A stretch of DNA of 64,000 bases. Origin: Pseudoips prasinana (taxonomy: Eukaryota; Arthropoda; Insecta; Lepidoptera; Nolidae). Position numbers and translations under genes: made by a program. Shown here piece after piece: positions 10,654 through 21,800 of the stretch (positions are counted from its first letter, which is position 1; each line of letters starts with the position of its first letter). The notes under the pieces are model-generated. The model saw only the letters and a program-made list of their open reading frames with translations, did not search any database and was not told the DNA's origin. The DNA is taken from contig OX621236.1 of NCBI GenBank assembly GCA_951640165.1, forward strand, positions 27,706,948-27,770,947. Reading direction: 5' to 3'.

Positions 10654-10811
10654 TGCACGTGTGGCGAAGCGGCTAAGATAGTCGCCTCGCCGCTTCGTGT
10701 CGCGGATTCGAGTCCCGCGCCGGACAACTATTTGTGTGACCCATAAATAGTTGTACAGAGTCTGGATGTAATTTGTGTCCGTCTATTAGTTATATGTTTG
10801 TACAGTACCCC
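10654..10811 (+). mobile_element. tRNA-derived SINE, family Z
   Basis: The tRNA-like head ggcgaagcggctaagatagt with a B-box-like GGATTCGAGTCCC is followed by caactatttgtgtgac and a non-tRNA body. Reverse-strand relatives are at 26850-26950 and 34783-34885. It interrupts a satellite unit whose uninterrupted form is seen at about 320-330 and 875-885. It is not a functional tRNA gene because it has no acceptor-stem closure. Confidence 0.7.
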
Positions 10812-10870
10812 GTCACACAGTGATTATTCCCTAATGCGGGAGTCGCATTAGGGAATAATCACAGTGTGAC
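10812..10870. repeat. 27-bp inverted duplication, 5-nt loop
   Basis: Arms 10812-10838 and 10844-10870 match in reverse complement with one mismatch; the loop is GGAGT. It lies at the SINE 3' side, before an A-run. There is no paralogous copy in the window to polarise the event. Confidence 0.85.
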
Positions 10871-11370
10871 TTAAAAAAAAAATTACTATCGTTCTCTTAG
10901 GTATTCTAAGAGGTGAGCGTACAGTATATACCACGTCGTCGATATAGTAATACCATGTCAGCGTGTCAACTTTGACATTGATACAATCTTTATTATGTTG
11001 ACAATAAGTGCTATTTTTGTAACACAAGTATATACATTGACGTGGCGTCAACTTTACCATTTTAACTCGGCTGCATTCACGGTACTTAAACGTAGGATGA
11101 GACATGTTTTTATTTTACCTTTTATATTCATTTTATTTTCTTTGAAGCCACTGAAATGTTCCCGTCGTAAATTAAACCACACCATGTTTTATAACAACAA
11201 CATTTTACTAAATGTAAAGCTTAAAGGTATGCGCGAGTTTTAACGTACTTGTATAAATTGTATAAAAATACAGCAAATTTAACATCTTTTTTATTTTAGT
11301 TATTATATATTATAATTTTGTTGCGGACAATGTTATCTATTTATAAATGAGTAGGCTTGCTTGGCAACAG

Positions 11371-12003
11371 ACCCGTTGCGGTTTTTAGTGTACGTTATTA
11401 TCAGTGTACGTTTATTGTTTGTACGGAACCCCTCGTGCGCGAGTTCTACTTGCACTTGGCCATTTTTTATTTTTTAATCCCATGCAAGTAGGTACAGTCA
11501 GCAACTTGCTCGAGAGATCGACAATTTGGTGGGAAGAAATAGAGGAGTACCGTACCATAGGCTGAACTGATAACGATTTATCAGAGAGTTCCGCATGACT
11601 GAGTCGCTTAGGTTCAATATTCATAGCTTACATCAAAGATTTTATCAAAATACTACATTTACAGTTAACTTAGGAAGCTTTCAATGCTTAACCAGAGAGA
11701 GATAAACTTAAATAATAATTTACGCCTATGGCTAAAATCATTAGATACTTATTATCAATAATCCACTTCAATGTTCCCAATAAAGTAGCAAGATATCATA
11801 CTCCACTTCATCTTCCATGAGTATCTACTAACTATCGCCAATTCGTTAAACATAAACATTAAGAAATTTAATTTTGATGGATTTAGTTCTACACCAGAAA
11901 AGGTGAGACGACAGTTCAATAAAGACTTTTTCGCTAAATTTAGTGTTCAATATTCATTTATTTGGTACTTACACGCCTCACATCTTACTTCTACCCGAAT
12001 TCA
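11371..12003. other. No recognised feature
   Basis: AT-rich sequence between the satellite block and the LINE. It may include further 5' sequence of the LINE, since the LINE's first ORF looks N-terminally incomplete. The ORF at 11412-11624 is not convincing. Confidence 0.4.
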
Positions 12004-12021
12004 TATTCGTGGACACTATAA

Positions 12022-12624
12022 ATGGTCCACTATGGTGGTATAATATCGTTCATGAAACCTGGTCCACCTACTGAAGAGATACTGAACTCTTGCAGATTGT
12101 TCGAATTTCACGAGAACGACCGAGTTATCCTATCTGTAGGAGAAGAAGATACCAATCCATTTAGAATTATGGCAGAACTGTGTAGTTTTATGAAAAATTT
12201 ACAGCAGGTACCTGTATTCTTGTTAAATGTAACGCATAGTAAATACCTTAATGAAAATAAATTGAATGACCTACTAAAAACGCTAAGTCACAATTTTGAA
12301 AATTGTAAATTTGTTGACTGTAATAAAAACTATATGCTGTCTTCATTTTTAAATAAAAATAACCTTTGTAAAAAACTAAATGTATTTATAAACCAAATAG
12401 ATTATGATAAAACATACCTTGCATATAATAAATTAAGATTTTTTCGGAAGTGCATGCCCGTTAGACCAAAGATGCCCACAGCTCAATTACCTGATAAGGG
12501 CACTATTCCCTATTATTTCAAAAGGATAAACAAGGATTACGACCTAGAAGATGCAACAAAAGCAACTAAAAATACTGATGAGAAACGGCTAAATCTAATC
12601 GCAGATGAGCTTTTTCGATCATAA
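12022..12624 (+). CDS. LINE ORF1-like protein, partial (esterase-like domain)
   Basis: A 200-codon open frame that overlaps the ORF2 start by 20 bases. Residues 35-75 (DRVILSVGEEDTNPF ... VPVFLLNV) have the alternating hydrophobic pattern and GxxD(T/N) turn of the SGNH-hydrolase-like domain found in ORF1 of some CR1-group LINEs. In those families ORF1 binds nucleic acid or lipid-like substrates and assists retrotransposition. The usual upstream coiled-coil or PHD region is absent, so the protein is probably truncated at its 5' end. The domain call rests on pattern recognition only. Confidence 0.55.
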   Translation: MVHYGGIISFMKPGPPTEEILNSCRLFEFHENDRVILSVGEEDTNPFRIMAELCSFMKNLQQVPVFLLNVTHSKYLNENKLNDLLKTLSHNFENCKFVDCNKNYMLSSFLNKNNLCKKLNVFINQIDYDKTYLAYNKLRFFRKCMPVRPKMPTAQLPDKGTIPYYFKRINKDYDLEDATKATKNTDEKRLNLIADELFRS

Positions 12625-15463
12625 TATGTGTTTTAGAATTATGCAGCAAAATATAGTTAGCCTATTCAGCAAAAGAAATCAGCTTGAAGTTGTGCTAAGT
12701 GAATTACGAACCGAACAGAAGGAGCCAGATGTCATATGCTTATCGGAAACATTTGTTAGTAAAGGTAGTGAAAAAAATATAAATATTAACGGTTATTCTT
12801 TGGGTTCCTCATTCTGTAGGAAAAACAAAAGAGGCGGTGTTTGTATATTAGTGAAAAACGGTCTTAATTACAAAACGTTAACATTTATTGATGATTTTGC
12901 CACCGAAAACCACATGGAATGTTGTGGAATTGAGTTGCCATCACAGAATATGGTTATTATGTGCTTTTATCGTACTCCAATTTCAAATCCACTTATATTT
13001 TTAAGAACGTTGACAAACATACTGCATAGATTTAGACATAGAAAAAAGAAAAACTTAGTTTTAACAGGCGACTTTAATATAAATACCTTGAAGGAGAGTA
13101 ATGAGTCTACTGAACTCAAAGATATTATTACAAAAAAATTTAATATCTTCACATAACAGAACCCACCAGACATCACACCTGCATTGACCACATTATAAGC
13201 AATGTAGAAACTGCGTCTGGCGAATTACGTCACTTTGATCTTTCAGACCACAACACAGCTCAATTTCTAAACATACCAAACCTAAAAAAACAAGGTCTCA
13301 TAAAAGAATATAACGTTTTCAAGAGATGCTATAGTTCTGATAACATCCGAAAATTCAGGAATTACCTAAAGAGTTTGAACTACAACGACATCTATAATAC
13401 AACTGACTTAAATATGGCTTTTAGACTATTTCATGATCGCCTAATGATGCTTTATAACTTATGTTTTCCTAAATTAAAATTGAAAATAAAAACCCAAACC
13501 ACATCTCCTAAATGGATAACAAAAGGCCTTAAAGTAAGCTGTCAAGTAAAAAGGAACCTTCGTTACAGATCGTATAAAGATAAATCGCCCGAAAGGAAAC
13601 ACAAATACAAAGCTTATTCCACAATGTTACGCCGTTGCTTTCAAATAGCACAAAAACTAAGTAATGATAAAATTATTTCTTCCGCTAGGAACAAATGCAA
13701 AGCAGCCTGGAGTATTACAAAAAATGAAACAAAACAAAAACAAGGTATTGATTTTATATTAGAAGTCGATGACAAAAGTAAAACGTTAACTAAGCCAAAT
13801 GAAATAGCAAATGCCTTCAATAAATATTATTTGGAACTGACAAACAGCTGCACTAGCGGCAGAAATACAAATACAAACTCAATATCAAACAGCATATTTT
13901 TAAAACCATATAATCCAGAACAGATCATTAATATTATAAATAGTCTTAACAATACATCTGCTGTAGGATATGATGAGATCTCTACTAGAGTTTTGAAGTT
14001 ATGTAGTGTTGAGCTCGCTGACATATTGACATATTTAATCAATCTCTCTTTCGAAAGAGGATGTTTTCCGGAATTATTAAAAATATCAGTAGTAAGTCCT
14101 TTACACAAGAAGGGAGATAAAAATATACTTGGTAATTATCGCCCAATCACCCTTATCTATACCCTTATCTATCATTGCAAAAATTTTTGAAAAAGCTTTG
14201 CATAAAAGAATTGTCGAATTCATCAATAAATACGAAATCATAAATAGTAATCAATATGCTTTCCAAAAACAGAAGTCTACAACTCTAGCATGTTATAACC
14301 TAGTATCTAAAATTATAAAAAATTTAGACATAAATGATAAAACTTATGCTATATTCTACGATATGTCTAAAGCGTTTGATTTTGTGTCTCACAAGCTACT
14401 CTTGGAAAAAATAAATGCATATGGTATTAGAGGACCTGCCTTAGAATGGATCAAATCATACTTAAAAAACAGAACGCAATGTGTAGAAATCACAAATTTA
14501 AATGACAAAAACGAATTGACCAAGTATCGATCTGACTATCTAACAAATATATGCGGTGTACCTCAAGGGAGCGTCTTAGGCCCTCTCTTATTTTTATTCT
14601 ATATAAACGACCTTCCAGATATCACTGAATGTGAATGTATATTATTTGCTGATGATATCTCTGTTATAGTTACGGGTAAGAATTATGCGGAGGTGGAACA
14701 AAAAATAAATGACGTTTTCTTATTAGTAATATCATGGTTGACCGATAATAATCTTAAAATAAATATTAATAAAACGAATTATATTCATTTTAGCTGTAAC
14801 ACTAGAAACCTTAATAGTATTAATGTGAAATTTGACAATAATATAATAAGCGAAACATCAACAACGAATTTTCTTGGTATCTTACTAGATAGGAATTGTA
14901 ACTGGAAGGCACACGTCGTAAAAGTCTGTGATAAATTAAACAGATTTGTATATGTGTACAGACTTCGCAAAACAAAAAACAGTGCTAGCAGCTTACCATA
15001 GCTACGTAGCCTCCGTTCTAAGATATGGATTAATGATATGGGGAAATTCTAGTTTAATAAACAAAGCCTTTGTTGCGCAAAAGAAGTGTGTACGTGCCAT
15101 GTTTGGGATAGCACCTTTTGACTCGTGTAAGCCTGTGTTTGAAAAAATGGGAATTCTTACTCTTCCTGGCATGTATATCTTGGAAATATGTAATTTTGTA
15201 AAACAGAATCCACATTTCTTCAAAAAAGCGTCGGATGTATTTCCAAGAAATACAAGAGATTCTGAAAGACTGGTCCTAGAAACTGCTCCTAGGACAACTC
15301 TGTTCAAAAAAAATTGTTATGCAATGTGTATCAAGGTTTATAATGCGATCCAGGTAATATAAAACAACTGGCTGTAAAAAAATTCAATCACGAACTGAGA
15401 AACTGGCTCATAAATAAAAAAAATTACTCTATTGATGAACTATTATCAACAAAAAATAATTAA
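12605..15463 (+). pseudogene. LINE ORF2: endonuclease and reverse transcriptase, four frameshifts
   Basis: The APE-type endonuclease comes first: SETFV near 12745, RGGVCILV, then LTGDFN near 13065, and the SDHN motif near 13245 in the next frame. The reverse transcriptase follows: GYDEIS near 13970, GNYRPI near 14135, GVPQGSVLGPLLF near 14565 and the catalytic FADD at about 14645-14657. A C-terminal domain continues to TAA 15461-15463. Reading-frame breaks lie near 13150, 14150 (beside a 12-bp tandem duplication of acccttatctat at 14149-14172), about 14970 and about 15352. The enzyme would nick DNA and copy its RNA at the nick (target-primed reverse transcription). This copy cannot make it. 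Confidence 0.85.
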
Positions 15464-15748
15464 TAAACGCTTCTGACAGAAAATTATGTATTGTGACATT
15501 AAAAGATATTGATATTGACATGTATAAAATTATTAAATATTTTGTTTTGTAGTACTTAGAATAAAGTTGAATTTAAAAGTGATTATTGAATGTACCTAAT
15601 TTATAACTATGTAAACCAAGGTCACGCACGTCATGACTATGAATAAGTGTTAAGGGTATTTGTATTGTAACCATAACATCTGTATGTACCACACTTTCTG
15701 ACAATAAATATTTCTATTCTATTCTATTCTATGGCTAACTGCTATTTA
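15464..15748 (+). other. LINE 3' UTR and pentanucleotide tail
   Basis: Non-coding AT-rich sequence ending acaataaatatttctattctattc. The pentamer tail is the LINE 3' end. The next element (MITE-2) starts about 18 bases later. Confidence 0.6.
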
Positions 15749-15875
15749 CAGACGTCAGCACATCAATCTGACAAATTTCCCCAATAAAAAGTGAACCTTA
15801 TACTTACGAGGTAAAGTTGAAAATCTATAAAATAAATTTGACAGATTGGGGTAGGTGGATGTGCTGGCGTCTATA
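15749..15875. mobile_element. MITE-2, TA-flanked inverted-repeat element
   Basis: Terminal arms CAGACGTCAGCACATC and GATGTGCTGGCGTCT, followed inward by aatctgacaaattt and its inverse. Relatives are at 62104-62240 and cut off at 63957-64000. About 127 bp; TA lies at each edge. Non-coding. Confidence 0.7.
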
Positions 15876-15974
15876 CAACTAATATAATCAGTTAGTATGA
15901 GGATAGGAACGAAATATTATCCAAAGTAAAGTTATATAAATACTTATATCTCGTTAGTAAACTAAAATACAAAA

Positions 15975-16476
15975 ACCGGCCATGTGCGAGTCGGACTGAA
16001 GCCCATGAAGGGTTGCGTAGCAGCAAGTATTTTAGTTGATTTAATGAAAGGTAAATTGCGATTTACGGTTTATGACGTATTCATCATCATCATCATTACA
16101 GCTAAATAAGTCCATCATTTTTCCACTTTGGAAGTGTCTCTCGCGCAAACTATTCAGTTTAAAAAAATGATATTAGGAACCTCAATATCATTTTTGAAGA
16201 CCTATCCATAGATACCCCACATGTATGGGTACGATGAAAAAAAATTTTTTTAGTTTCAGATCTATGTATGGGGAACCCCTAAAATTATGCTTATTTTTCT
16301 ATTTTTGTGTAAAAATCTTTATGCGGTTCACAGAATACATCTACTTACCAATTTTCAACAGTACAGCTCTAATAGTTTCGGAAAAAATGGTTCTGACATA
16401 CTAACGGACAGACAGACAGACATGACGAATCTATAAGGGTTCCGTTTTTTGCCATTTGGCTACGGAACCCTAAAAA
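15975..16476 (+). mobile_element. Dispersed non-coding repeat (GGGTTCCGTAGCC family)
   Basis: Begins ggccatgtgcgagtcgg, contains ggaagtgtctctcgcgcaaa, then (gacagaca)n, and ends gccatttggctacggaaccc followed by taaaaa. Four copies in this window (also 17733-18341 minus, 20645-22487 interrupted, 45882-46466). The 3' part can fold: agggttccg pairs with cggaaccct. Common in Lepidoptera; class uncertain. Confidence 0.75.
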
Positions 16477-16704
16477 GGAACATAAGCAGGACTAGTCGGT
16501 CTCGTGAAATCCAAATATTTTGGTATCTTTTAAGATACATCAATTGTTATTAAATTAAAGAACAGATTAATTTGTTTAAAAAAGCAAATGCTGTTGTTTT
16601 TCCTAATAACGTAAAATAATAATGCAGTCCATTACTGACTCAGTCTAGGGAAAGGACCTCTTATAATAAGAAAGGAAATGACAGTCCACTACATAGCCTT
16701 TTTT

Positions 16705-17005
16705 TATTTCGCAGAGGGAATGCCTACGCATGCCGCCCGCAAAAAGTGTCTACAGGTGGGTATTTCGAACTCTCACCGACTAAACCTAACCTGCCGTGGA
16801 CTTCACTTGGAACCTGATGGGAGGCGCACCGTGAACGCGGGCATGCTGCTCCGGTGGCCCTCTTTAGCGCCATGTTCCAGATGTTCGGGACATGTACCCG
16901 GAGCCAGTCCAGCACAGCGACTGCGCCACAAACAGATCGGTGTCTTCCCGGAGCTGCTTGCACATGGCGGCAGTAGAGGACACTTCTCATACTGCCACCG
17001 ACCAC
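16705..17005 (-). mobile_element. R1-clade LINE 3' UTR fragment
   Basis: The reverse complement is collinear with the 3' UTR of the R1-type element at 63510-63840 (for example the catgcgaaggcattccc/gcaaaaagtgtct end and the ctactgccgcc stretch). Markedly GC-rich. The overlapping 145- and 147-codon ORFs (16678-17115, 16724-17167) are not genes. Confidence 0.75.
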
Positions 17006-17732
17006 TACATAGCCTAGTGCGTGTTGACAGACTCCACATGCAATCAAGAACATTTTTGTATACATCTCAAGCATGCACGATGTTTTCCTCCACCGTTTTA
17101 AATGCGAATACATAAAAAAGTCAGCGGCCTTGGTGTTAAACCCGAGACGGCTACTACAACTTAACATTGGTCTGTGGAGTCTGTGGTTATTATATCGTAC
17201 TTAATCATTAGGCTATCTAATAACTATCTAAAGACTTACCAAGCTTACAATTTCAGAAAACTTTGAAATCCAAAATCGATTGAGATTAGGCGAAGGCAAA
17301 AGCTAGCGTGTTTATGAAGAATAATATTTTTGCTGTTAACTTATCTAAGAAGAAGAATTAGCTCTACATCCTTCTTTATGGTAATTTTATTGCAAAACTT
17401 TTGTTTTATATCTTTGTTATTTGTGTAGAAAATATGCTCCGTGGGACATTTTAAGGGCAATTACGGCGTAATATTGTTCATACTTTTTATATTAGCATAA
17501 ACATGGCTCTCCCCTGGTGATAGATTTAGACCCGCCAACTTAACACTGCCATTTAACATCTCAACCTACTGTTATAAAACCTCCTTCTTCTTACATAAAT
17601 CGTCGATGTTTGTATATGGGTGAGAAATTTTTATGAAATTTTCAGAAAATCGTCATATTAGTCATATTAGCCCAGCGACGACGTTACTGCTCGCAATCTT
17701 TGCATAACTGCAATCGTCCGCAACCGCACACA

Positions 17733-18341
17733 TTTTTAGGGTACCGTAGCCAAATGGCAAAAATGGAACCCTTATGGATAGTCATGTCTGTCTGTCTGTC
17801 CGTCCGTATGTTACAGCCACTTTTTTTCCGAAACTATAAGAACTATACTGTCAAAACTTGGTAAGTAAATGTATTCTGTGAACCGTATTAAGATTTTTAC
17901 ACAAAAATAGAAAACAACAATAAATTTTGGGGTTCCCTAATGGAATTTAGGTATGCCTAGACCTCAAATTTTTTTTTTCATCAAGCTCCTACATGTGCGG
18001 TTTTTATCGATAGGTCTTTAAAATGATATTGAAGTTTCTAATATTATTTTTTCTATACTGAATAGTTTGTGCGAGAGACACCTACAAAATTGAAAAATGT
18101 GTCCCCCCCCCCCCCCCCCTGTAACTTCTAAAATAAGAGAATGATAACACTTAAAAAAGTATATGATGTACATGATCATGCCAACTTCCACGGAAAATTT
18201 TGTTTTTTTAATACTTCATAAATCGTAAACCGCAATTTACCTTTCATTCGATCAACTACTACAAGAACTTTTATATTATGTTACTTTCTGCTACGGAACC
18301 TTTTATGGGCAAGTCCAACCCGCACTTGGCCGATATTTTTT
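17733..18341 (-). mobile_element. Dispersed GGGTTCCGTAGCC-family repeat, minus copy
   Basis: Reverse-complement copy of the 15975-16476 family. It starts at its 3' end (ttttagggtaccgtagcc) and finishes at its head (cccgcacttggccg). A run of 17 C (18103-18119) expands the short G-run found in the copy near 22150. Confidence 0.75.
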
Positions 18342-18697
18342 CACATTATTTCTCTTATAAATCTCCTACTTTTAATCATCAGAAATCTTCCAATGTTTCT
18401 TTTGATTACTTATACTATACTAAATATTAGTACTGTATTTAATAAATAAATGTCTCTATCTTCAGTACGATTCATTATTTCATTTACGTTGTCAGCTGCC
18501 CGAGCGTCTACCATCTGTTCTATATTAAATGTTTCGAGACCTAAATCCCTATTATTAAATCTAGCACTTATTTTTGTTATAATAAATAAATGAATGATGG
18601 TATATTATTATATTTGTGGCCTACTCAAGTTAATCCACCAAATAGACATGCACAACAATAATATAAATATACATACTTACATAGTAATTTTATATCT

Positions 18698-19060
18698 TGA
18701 CTGCCTCGTTGGTGTAACGGTAGCGTGTTCAACCGCAGATATTGAGGTCTCTGAAGCTAAAAAGTGATTTTAGAATTTTTCCGTATAAAGAAATTTCTCA
18801 GTATCAGCCCGAAGTCTGGAAGTTGGCGGTATGATACCCCCGTGCCTCGGAGAGCACGTAAAGCCGTCGGTCCTGTACATGACCTCTTTCCGGTCGTGTC
18901 GCTAGTCGTCCCATCGGAACATGTGAGTGATGGAATAGAAAGTGCCCCTGTGTTTGCGCACACGCTTGTGCACTATAATATGTCCTGCGCAATTGGCTAA
19001 TCTCCATAAGGACTGGCCGCAATAGCCGAAATTCGGTCGGGAGGACATTATTATTATTAT
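18698..19060 (+). mobile_element. SINE-like repeat with tRNA-like head
   Basis: The head ctgcctcgttggtgtaacgg resembles a tRNA 5' half. The body has gaagttggcggtatgat, cggagagcacgtaaagccg and a gtcgggaggac end followed by an (att)n tail. A diverged relative lies at 19245-19580, and the acgtgaacctgtcggtccc block recurs at 39045-39235. Confidence 0.6.
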
Positions 19061-19244
19061 ATCTACATCTATCTTGGTACCCCGCTATATATTTATAAGT
19101 ATAATAAAACTACTAACTTCTATATAATAATAATAAGACTTTCTTTCCAGACCAAATTAGTGTCCAATAAGTAAGTAACAACTATCTTATAAACTAGTGT
19201 TAGTAATATGTATTTTAAAATATGTAACATATTTACCATTCATT

Positions 19245-19580
19245 GCTGCGTCATTCCATGCGAAATGGCGCAGCAATGAATGAGGCAAGACCTCAAATTT
19301 CAAATCTCGGGTCGGGAAAAACAGTATTACTGTTTTTTTTTTCCTGGTAAAATAACATCGAGAAGCTGACTCTGAAAGTTGGCGATTTTATACGCCCGTC
19401 TCTAGGAGAGCACGTAAAGCTTTCAGTCTTGTACCTGATCTCTACCTAGACATGTCGGATAGCCATCCCATCAGTTTATGAGAGTGAGGGCATCATTATC
19501 TCTATAATATGTCCTTGGTAATAGGTTAGTCCAAATTGAGATTAGCCGGTGTAGCTGAAACCCGGCATGGACTACTATTA
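19245..19580 (+). mobile_element. Diverged SINE-like repeat, second copy
   Basis: Shares gaaagttggcgat, ctaggagagcacgtaaagc and the aaacccggcatggac end with 18698-19060. It starts with a short palindrome (cattgctgcgtcattccatgcgaaatggcgcagcaatg). Confidence 0.5.
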
Positions 19581-19787
19581 CTTAGGTACAATATGAGAAA
19601 ATAAATACTTCATTAATTAATATAAAAACATATTAATTAATGAATAATATGACATATAAAATATGTTATACTTATATTTCTAACATGTTCCTAATTCATT
19701 TATTACATTTTATGTTAGCAATAAGATGTCTGTAATAAATAGACAACAATAAAATAAAAATATGACATTCCTTGCAGTATAGCTGTG

Positions 19788-20015
19788 TGACGGTCACAGT
19801 AGCCTAGTTGGTAGTGCTCCTGCCTACGAAGCTGGTGGTCCTGGGTTCGAATCCGGGTAAGTGCAAATATTTGTGTGATGAGCACGAATATTTGTTTCTG
19901 AGTCATGGATGTTTTCTATGTATATAAGTATTTACCCATAGTACAGGCTTTGCTTAGTTTGGGGCTAGGATGATCTGTGTGACATTATCCCTAGATATAA
20001 TTATAATTATTATAG
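19788..20015 (+). mobile_element. tRNA-derived SINE, family Y
   Basis: A tRNA-like head (cagtagcctagttggtagtg ... ggtcctgggttcgaatccgg) carries recognisable A- and B-box sequences, then caaatatttgtgtgatgagcac and a tail ending tatccctagatat. Reverse copies are at 45012-45163 and, more distant, 61665-61785. Confidence 0.75.
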
Positions 20016-20644
20016 CCATTAAATCTCCATACTATCAGTCGTTTTGCGAGTACGGGACAGAGCATTCCACTCTTATCTCCTATATTTAACGCTTGTATTT
20101 AAAAAAGATTGTTAGCCTATTTTTATTTAGTCTTTTTGGCTTCTGAATTATATTAATAGCTTTATTAAGTTTGTCAGTTTTTGTAAACATACAGTAAAGT
20201 CACTGCCGTGCCATCTAAAATCAATATTTGCATGCCGTGCTAACGGCAAGGCATGTTATACTTTCAAGAGCAAACAATTTACAAACCACGTTTAGTTGCT
20301 TGTAAATAAACTAGTATTAATATAAAGATATAAAATTCCTACGAAATCTAAAAATGTTCTGATCTTATCTTGATTTATTGCCGTCGGCTTGGGGCGTAAA
20401 TCAGTTTATTTTATGGATTTATCTATTTGGCGTGTAGCAAGTACAGATCCGTGTTTTATAGCTAGAAGCTTATCGTACTACTGGGAATGAGCTTTGCGGC
20501 TCGACGCCGCGACGGCCCGATGCGGCTCGGGGTAAAAAATCCACCAGAAAATAAAGCCGTAGAAACTTCCAAAGTACAGAGCGCTATATTGAACGTATGG
20601 GTACATGGGTTGAGGTTTATTTATCACTAAACACAAGGTAAAAA
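20016..20644. other. No recognised feature
   Basis: AT-rich, with a short GC-richer patch at 20485-20540. The 74-codon minus ORF at 20478-20702 runs into the following repeat and is not supported. Confidence 0.4.
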
Positions 20645-20732
20645 CAAAAAAAAACTGCCAAGTGCGAATCGGACTCGCACATGAAGGGTTCCGTAGCAGC
20701 AAGTATTTGAGTTGATTTAACGAAAGGTAAAC

Positions 20733-20946
20733 GCGTTTTTCCTACTCTCGTGTTCCTAATGCCCCCTGTAGGTCACACCTACACCTTCTTAAATTCCCAT
20801 TGCATAAAACAGATTTCTATTCTCATTCCTTCACAGTTCAGGCAGTCAAATTGTGGAATTCTCTCCCTCCCAACATCCGTAATTCCAAAACACTACCTCT
20901 TTTTAAGAAGCAAGTGAAAAATTACTATCTCTCCTCTTCATCCTAG
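20733..20946 (+). pseudogene. LINE-a C-terminal coding fragment
   Basis: One open frame, ending TAG 20944-20946, reads through SFTVQAVKLWNSLPPNIRN and LFKKQVKNYYL. That is the characteristic C-terminal tail of many LINE RT proteins (WNSLPxxIR ... FK). It is followed by a 3' UTR (tctgctggaagaaatttctt) up to about 21205. 5'-truncated, so inactive. Confidence 0.65.
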
Positions 20947-21225
20947 TTATGTACCTAAATATTTATGTATATGTAGTCTATGCATATGGTTGCCCCATTA
21001 TAAGTATCTGAGTATTTTAATATGTAGTTTATGTAATGATATTATAAACCTACGCACATGCCTATTATACTTTAATATCTCCTCTCGCGGGTCTGCTGGA
21101 AGAAATTTCTTTTGAAATAAGCGGCACCCTTGTACTACCTGTCTCTTCTTCATTTATTTTACTTTTGTTATTTCTGTGTGTACAAAATCTATTAAATAAA
21201 AATAAAGTAAATTGCGGTTTGCGAT

Positions 21226-21800
21226 TATCTCTCATATTACATTATATCTCGTTCGCAGATGACATGGTGCTGCTTAGCTCTTCAATTAATCGATTGAGAA
21301 GGCTGGTTGGCATAAGTGAGAAGTACGCTAGGGAACATGGACTAAGATACAACTCAGTGAAGAGCGAACTTATGGTGTTTTCTAGCAAGAACACGAGTCC
21401 GCATTATGTGCCTCCAGTTACACTAAGTGGTCCACCCTTGACTAGAGTTGCTCAGTTTAAATACTTGGGTCATATTGTGACGGAGAATGTCAAAGATGAT
21501 CTAGATATAGAGAGAGGGAGAGAGTAAGGGGCACTGGCTACTAGAAGTAACATGCTCACAAGAAGGTTTGGTAAATGTCCCAAGCCTGTCCAAATTACAT
21601 TATTCTAGGCTTTTGTGCAGGCTTTGTACACTAGTAGCCTGTGGGCTAACTTTTCCAAGAGAACCTATAAGACATTGAGAGTGCAATACAACAACGCATT
21701 CAGAATGTTGTTGGGACTGCCCCGCTACTGCAGCGCTTCAGGTGTGTTTGCTTCAAGATGCTTGTTGTATTTGCAGAAAGAATGGAGAGTGCTGTACTAG
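21226..21800 (+). pseudogene. LINE-b reverse transcriptase fragment with two in-frame stops
   Basis: Starts just before SFADDMVLLSSS (catalytic ADD near 21255-21265) and continues through the RT thumb (FKYLGHIVTENVKDDLDIER) and a downstream segment (LRVQYNNAFRMLLGLPR). In-frame stops lie at 21525-21527 and about 21606. The frame is otherwise continuous to 21800. The 3' UTR ends aataaagaaatattattatt near 22044. The palm N-terminus and any endonuclease are missing. Clade not assigned. Confidence 0.7.

Larger units (their letters stand above)
8780..11370. repeat. Degenerate satellite-like array (about 250-bp units)
   Basis: Recurring landmarks are (g)acgtagcgtcgaatg-type motifs near 8812, 9982, 10240 and 10487, each followed by a taaagtacttattgg(c/t)tcacggg box, a ggtatcaataaattgagg box, aagtatgaatttactg, and cattgac...ttattatgttggc. 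These are decayed versions of the two monomers that make up the 555-bp unit at 1-1486. The array is interrupted by a dispersed repeat (9490-9720) and a SINE (10654-10811). A short piece recurs in copy B (52430-52870). Confidence 0.75.
12004..15731 (+). mobile_element. Jockey-superfamily LINE, decayed, about 3.7 kb
   Basis: Consists of an ORF1-like segment, an endonuclease-RT ORF2, a 3' UTR and a terminal (TTCTA)n microsatellite tail (about 15706-15731). The 5' boundary is uncertain. It is autonomous-type in layout but inactive because ORF2 is broken four times. The clade is not certain; an ORF1 with a hydrolase-like core followed by ORF2 suggests a CR1/Daphne/Kiri-like or Jockey lineage. Confidence 0.8.

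Noticed and set aside
10654..10740. Functional tRNA gene
   Set aside because: The A/B-box-like head is followed by a SINE body, with no closing acceptor stem; the same holds at 19788, 42833 and 45012.
16678..17167. Overlapping 145- and 147-codon ORFs
   Set aside because: They lie in an R1 3' UTR fragment; GC-rich DNA keeps several frames open by chance.
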